Of a stretch of 64,000 nucleotides of DNA, positions 60,925 to 64,000 are shown one piece after another. The DNA is taken from positions 62,001-126,000 of the forward strand of contig JAZNCI010000018.1 in the NCBI GenBank assembly GCA_045587485.1. Reading direction: 5' to 3'. The translations under genes and the position numbers were made by a program. The stretch's first letter is position 1. Every line of letters begins with the position of its first letter. The notes beneath the pieces are model-generated. The model did no database searches and was not told where the DNA came from. It saw only the letters and a program-made list of their open reading frames with translations. Origin of the DNA: SIG440 sp045587485 (lineage in GTDB: Bacteria > Bacillota > Clostridia > Monoglobales > Monoglobaceae).

Positions 60925-61941
60925 TTATGGCTGAATAAAGCCTACCTTTCTGTATACCTTTGATATTGTTTTCACAGCAGTTCGATTTGCCTGTTCTGCA
61001 CCGCGCTTGTATACTGTTTCAAGATAATCCTTATTTTTAATAAGGTCTGCGTGTCGTTCCTGAATTGGTCTTAATGTTTCAGCAACCGCTTCGGCAACCG
61101 CAGATTTAAAATCACCGTAGCCCTTTCCTTCAAATTCAACCTCAATATCATCCATAGTTTTGCCTGTAACTGCAGAGTAAATACTCATAAGGTTCTCAAT
61201 GCCTTCTTTACCCTCGCCACGTCTTACCTCAGAGCCCGAATCCGTTACAGCTCTTTTTATCTTTTTTACGACCTTGTCAATAGGATCAAGCATAAGGATA
61301 AAGGAATTTTCATTAGGATCTGACTTTGACATTTTCTGCAAAGGGTCTTGAAGGCTCATTATCTTTGCCCCAACCTTTGGAATATACCCCTCAGGAACCT
61401 TAAAGGTTTCGCTGTATGCGTTATTAAAGCGTTGTGCAAGATTGCGTGCAAGCTCAAGGTGCTGCGTCTGGTCTTTACCAACAGGAACCAAGTCCGCCTG
61501 ATAAAGCAGAATATCCGCCGCCATAAGTGATGGATATGTAAAAAGGCCCGCGTTAATATTATTTTCGTGCTTTTTACTCTTGTCTTTAAACTGTGTCATT
61601 CTTGAAAGCTCACCCATATAGGTGTTGCAATCAAGCACCCAGCCAAGCTGTGTATGTGCAGGAACGTGTGACTGGAAAAAGATTGGCTCTTTTTCAGGGT
61701 CAAGACCGCAGGCAATAAATATTGCAAGCAAATCCATACAGTTTCTTCTCAGTGCCGCAGGCTCCTGCCGTACAGTAATTGCGTGAAGGTCAGCAATCAT
61801 ATAATAACATTCATATATGTCTTCTTTCTGCAGCTGAACCCAGTTGCGAAGCGCACCAACATAGTTACCAAGTGTCAATGCCCCTGACGGCTGAATTCCG
61901 CTGAGGATTCTTTTTTTAGGCTCGGTTGTCACATTTTCCAT
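60925..61941 (-). CDS. trpS: Tryptophanyl-tRNA synthetase
   Basis: About 338 aa class-I synthetase: LSGIQPSGALTLGNYVGA (HIGH equivalent), YMGELSRMTQFKDKS, DQTQHLELAR, and KMSKSDPN. It starts 4 nt after the aminotransferase stop; ATG 61941 has GGGAG 9 nt upstream. The longer frame to 61980 would overlap the neighbour. No T-box is seen because it sits inside the transcript. Confidence 0.97.
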   Translation of the reverse strand: MENVTTEPKKRILSGIQPSGALTLGNYVGALRNWVQLQKEDIYECYYMIADLHAITVRQEPAALRRNCMDLLAIFIACGLDPEKEPIFFQSHVPAHTQLGWVLDCNTYMGELSRMTQFKDKSKKHENNINAGLFTYPSLMAADILLYQADLVPVGKDQTQHLELARNLAQRFNNAYSETFKVPEGYIPKVGAKIMSLQDPLQKMSKSDPNENSFILMLDPIDKVVKKIKRAVTDSGSEVRRGEGKEGIENLMSIYSAVTGKTMDDIEVEFEGKGYGDFKSAVAEAVAETLRPIQERHADLIKNKDYLETVYKRGAEQANRTAVKTISKVYRKVGFIQP

Positions 61942-61945
61942 AATC

Positions 61946-63142
61946 TCACTCTCCCATAAACTCATAAAGCACTTCACCAAGAGCTTTAATCCCCTTTTCT
62001 ATATCCTCCTCCGACGCTGTTGAATAGTTCATACGGAAGGTGCTGTATGTCGCCTTGTCATCAATCATACAAGACGTACCAGGAACAAAAGCAACATTTT
62101 TATCAAGAGCACGTTTCATCAGTTCCTTGCTGTCGTAGCCATCTGGCATTGTGCAGTAAAGAAACAATCCGCCCTCGGGACAGGTATGCTCAACAGATAC
62201 AGGGAAATATTTATCCATACAATCCATCATCAATTTGCACTTTTTGCCGTAAGCCGCCCGAAGCTTTGCGATATGCTCATCTATTGAATAACGTGTTACA
62301 AATTCGTATGCAATCATCTGTGAAAGCACATTAGTGTGAACATCCTCGGTCTGCTTGCAGATAATCATTCTCTCAAGCAATGGTGCCGGAGCAGATGTAA
62401 AACCAAGACGCATACCGGGGGCTAAGATTTTTGAAAACGAGCCAAAGTAGATAACTCTGCCATCCTTATCCATCGACTTGAATGTGGGAACCTCTTCACC
62501 GCTGAATCTCAGTTCACCATAGGGATTGTCTTCGTAAATAAGAAAGTCGTATTTTTCAGCAAGCTCCAATATCTTCTTTCTCTTTTCCAAAGAAATTGTA
62601 ATGCCCGAAGGATTTTGAAACGTTGAAATAGTATAAAGCAGTTTCACATTAGGATGTGCCTTTAAAGTTTCCTCTAATTCTTTGGTGTCAATACCATCCG
62701 AAAGAACAGGGACGCCATAAAGCTCTGCATTGAAAGAACGGAAACAGTTAAGACCGCCAATAAAGCTGGGCTCTTCGCATATTATACCGTCACCTGGGTT
62801 TATAAGTGATTTGGTAGCAAGGTCAATACCCTGCTGACCGCCGCTGACAATAATTACATCATCGGAATCTGTTATAACCCCCTGACTCACCAGACGATTT
62901 TTTGTCCATTCTCTAAGGGGTGCATAACCCTCTGTTACACCATATTGCAACGCCACGTTTCCCTGATTTTCAAGAATTTCCTTTGCAATTTCTGCAAACT
63001 CTTTCTTTGGAAAAAGTGCAGGGTCGGGAGCACCGCCTGCAAAGCTGATGATGCCGGGTTTTGCAAGCAGTTTAAAAATTTCACGGATTGCTGATGCCTC
63101 AAGACGCTTTACCTTATCCGAAAATTTTGTTGTTATATCCAT
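61946..63142 (-). CDS. PLP-dependent aminotransferase (2-aminoadipate/MocR-like class I)
   Basis: 398 aa fold-type I aminotransferase with ISFAGGAPDPALFPK, QYGVTEGYAPLREW, YTISTFQNPSGITIS, YEDNPYGELRF and the PLP lysine in SFSKILAPGMRLGF. This subgroup includes LysN/2-aminoadipate and aromatic aminotransferases; the exact substrate is not determined. It lies between gltX and trpS. Confidence 0.9.
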   Translation of the reverse strand: MDITTKFSDKVKRLEASAIREIFKLLAKPGIISFAGGAPDPALFPKKEFAEIAKEILENQGNVALQYGVTEGYAPLREWTKNRLVSQGVITDSDDVIIVSGGQQGIDLATKSLINPGDGIICEEPSFIGGLNCFRSFNAELYGVPVLSDGIDTKELEETLKAHPNVKLLYTISTFQNPSGITISLEKRKKILELAEKYDFLIYEDNPYGELRFSGEEVPTFKSMDKDGRVIYFGSFSKILAPGMRLGFTSAPAPLLERMIICKQTEDVHTNVLSQMIAYEFVTRYSIDEHIAKLRAAYGKKCKLMMDCMDKYFPVSVEHTCPEGGLFLYCTMPDGYDSKELMKRALDKNVAFVPGTSCMIDDKATYSTFRMNYSTASEEDIEKGIKALGEVLYEFMGE

Positions 63143-63154
63143 TTATATCATTCC

Positions 63155-64000
63155 TTACCTTGATAATTTTTCAATTCCAATTTTTATACGTCTGATAGTT
63201 TCGTCCTTGCCCAAAATATATGCAAGTTCTACACCGCCGCCGGGTGTAAATGCCTTGCCCGATACCGCAACACGTACAGGCCACAGAATTCTGCCGTTTT
63301 TAAGTTCAAGCTTTTCAACCAAAGCAATCAGTTCATCGTGAATGTTTTCCTTTGTCCAGTCACCTATTCCTTCAAGGACGGGAAGAACTGCCACAAGTGC
63401 CTCCAGAGAGTTTTCAGGGTTGGTTTTCATCTTTTTATGGGTGTAAAGCTCGTTGTCATATTCAGGCAGTTTGTCAAAGAAATCAACCTGTTCAGGAATA
63501 TCCGAGAGCTTTTCGCATCTTGGCTGCAAAAGCTCTGAAACCTCTTTCAAATCAATATCAGGTTTTGTGATAACACCATCATAATATGAAAGTGCCATTT
63601 CGTGGAATTTTTCAGTTGTAAGCTCTCTGATATACTCGCCATTGAGCCATGCAAGTTTCTTTTCATCAAATATTGCAGGCGATTTACTTATACCCTTAAC
63701 ATCAAACGCCTCAATAAGCTCCTCGATTGTGAACTTTTCTCGTTCGTCACCGGGTGCCCAGCCAAGAAGGGCAATGTAGTTTACAATTGCTTCCTTCAGA
63801 TATCCCTTGGCAATAAAATCCTCATATGATGCATCGCCGTGACGCTTTGACAGCTTGTTGTTTGCATCCTTCATAACCGGTGATACGTGGACATATTTGG
63901 GAATTTCCCAACCAAATGCCTCGTACAAAAGGTTGTATTTGGGGGTTGATGAAAGATACTCACTGCCACGAATGATGTGTGAAATCTGCATCAAATGGTC
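63155..64000 (-). CDS. gltX: Glutamyl-tRNA synthetase (partial, C-terminal part)
   Basis: The frame is open to the window edge. Visible are HIIRGSEYLSSTPKY, the KMSKS variant KLSKRHG with DASYEDFIAKGYL, and the anticodon-binding helical domains, ending LGKDETIRRIKIGIEKLS. The N-terminal half with the HIGH motif lies outside. It charges tRNA-Glu (and possibly tRNA-Gln). Confidence 0.96.
   Translation of the reverse strand, partial: DHLMQISHIIRGSEYLSSTPKYNLLYEAFGWEIPKYVHVSPVMKDANNKLSKRHGDASYEDFIAKGYLKEAIVNYIALLGWAPGDEREKFTIEELIEAFDVKGISKSPAIFDEKKLAWLNGEYIRELTTEKFHEMALSYYDGVITKPDIDLKEVSELLQPRCEKLSDIPEQVDFFDKLPEYDNELYTHKKMKTNPENSLEALVAVLPVLEGIGDWTKENIHDELIALVEKLELKNGRILWPVRVAVSGKAFTPGGGVELAYILGKDETIRRIKIGIEKLSR

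Noticed and set aside
1..64000. CRISPR arrays, integrases, transposase genes, rRNA or tRNA genes
   Set aside because: None seen. The only mobile-like features are the non-coding repeats and the MITE-like element.

Overview
The window looks like a chromosomal segment from an anaerobic, endospore-forming member of the Clostridia, plausibly an uncultured gut Oscillospirales-type organism. The evidence is Firmicutes gene order (rqcH/yicC-remA-gmk-rpoZ-priA-def-fmt-rsmB-rlmN-stp-pknB-rsgA-rpe-thiN; spoIVFB beside rplU-rpmA-obgE), sporulation genes (SpoIVFB-like protease, CotJC-like manganese catalase), anaerobe genes ([FeFe]-hydrogenase maturases HydE/HydG, flavo-diiron FprA with rubredoxin) and AT-rich intergenic regions with strong sigma-A promoters and hairpin terminators. 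Taxonomy is inference; I ran no search.

Layout. 1-5.5 kb: a histidine operon read leftwards, led by a TrpR-family regulator whose promoter carries a perfect inverted repeat, then hisZ-hisG(short)-hisD-hisC-hisB-hisH (hisH runs off the edge). 5.6-9.4 kb: metF, a free-standing MetH reactivation domain and a MetH lacking that domain. 9.5-15.5 kb: obgE, rpmA, rplU, a B12-binding radical-SAM pair, and on the other strand a short membrane protein plus a SpoIVFB-like protease. 15.5-29.3 kb: one long leftward housekeeping cluster for translation quality, protein N-terminus processing, nucleotide and cell-wall signalling functions. 29.6-31.4 kb: rqcH with a structured 5' leader.

31.4-35.7 kb: an accessory module of a PIG-L deacetylase, a large unassigned barrel-like protein and a divergent GNAT-type acyltransferase, with two nearly identical promoters facing away from each other, followed by terminators and one copy of a dispersed ~130 bp structured repeat. 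35.7-39.8 kb: an EF-G-like factor and two uncharacterised Cys-containing proteins, one with a sigma-K-like promoter. 39.8-40.2 kb: a highly structured non-coding element. 40.3-47.6 kb: rubredoxin (51 codons), fprA, a MITE-like element, ileS and a ClpE-like ATPase. 47.6-54.7 kb: CotJC-like protein, an apparent ~390 nt transcript without a long ORF, purine salvage (phosphoribosyltransferase and NCS2 permease separated by the second copy of the dispersed repeat), glutamate dehydrogenase and a Na/Pi transporter.

54.8-58.7 kb: a hydrogenase-maturation operon (TM1266-type protein, hydE, hydG, a Dabb protein) behind a leader with two competing hairpins, then a frameshifted Cys-rich mini-gene and a ribbon-helix-helix regulator with tandem 11-bp operator-like repeats. 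58.7-64 kb: wecB, tagO-like, trpS, an aminotransferase and partial gltX.

The most interesting unexplained structures are the element at 39.8-40.2 kb, the paired repeats at 35.5 and 49.6 kb, the ORF-poor transcript at 48.4-48.8 kb, the rqcH and hyd leaders, and the deacetylase/barrel/acyltransferase module with duplicated promoter.
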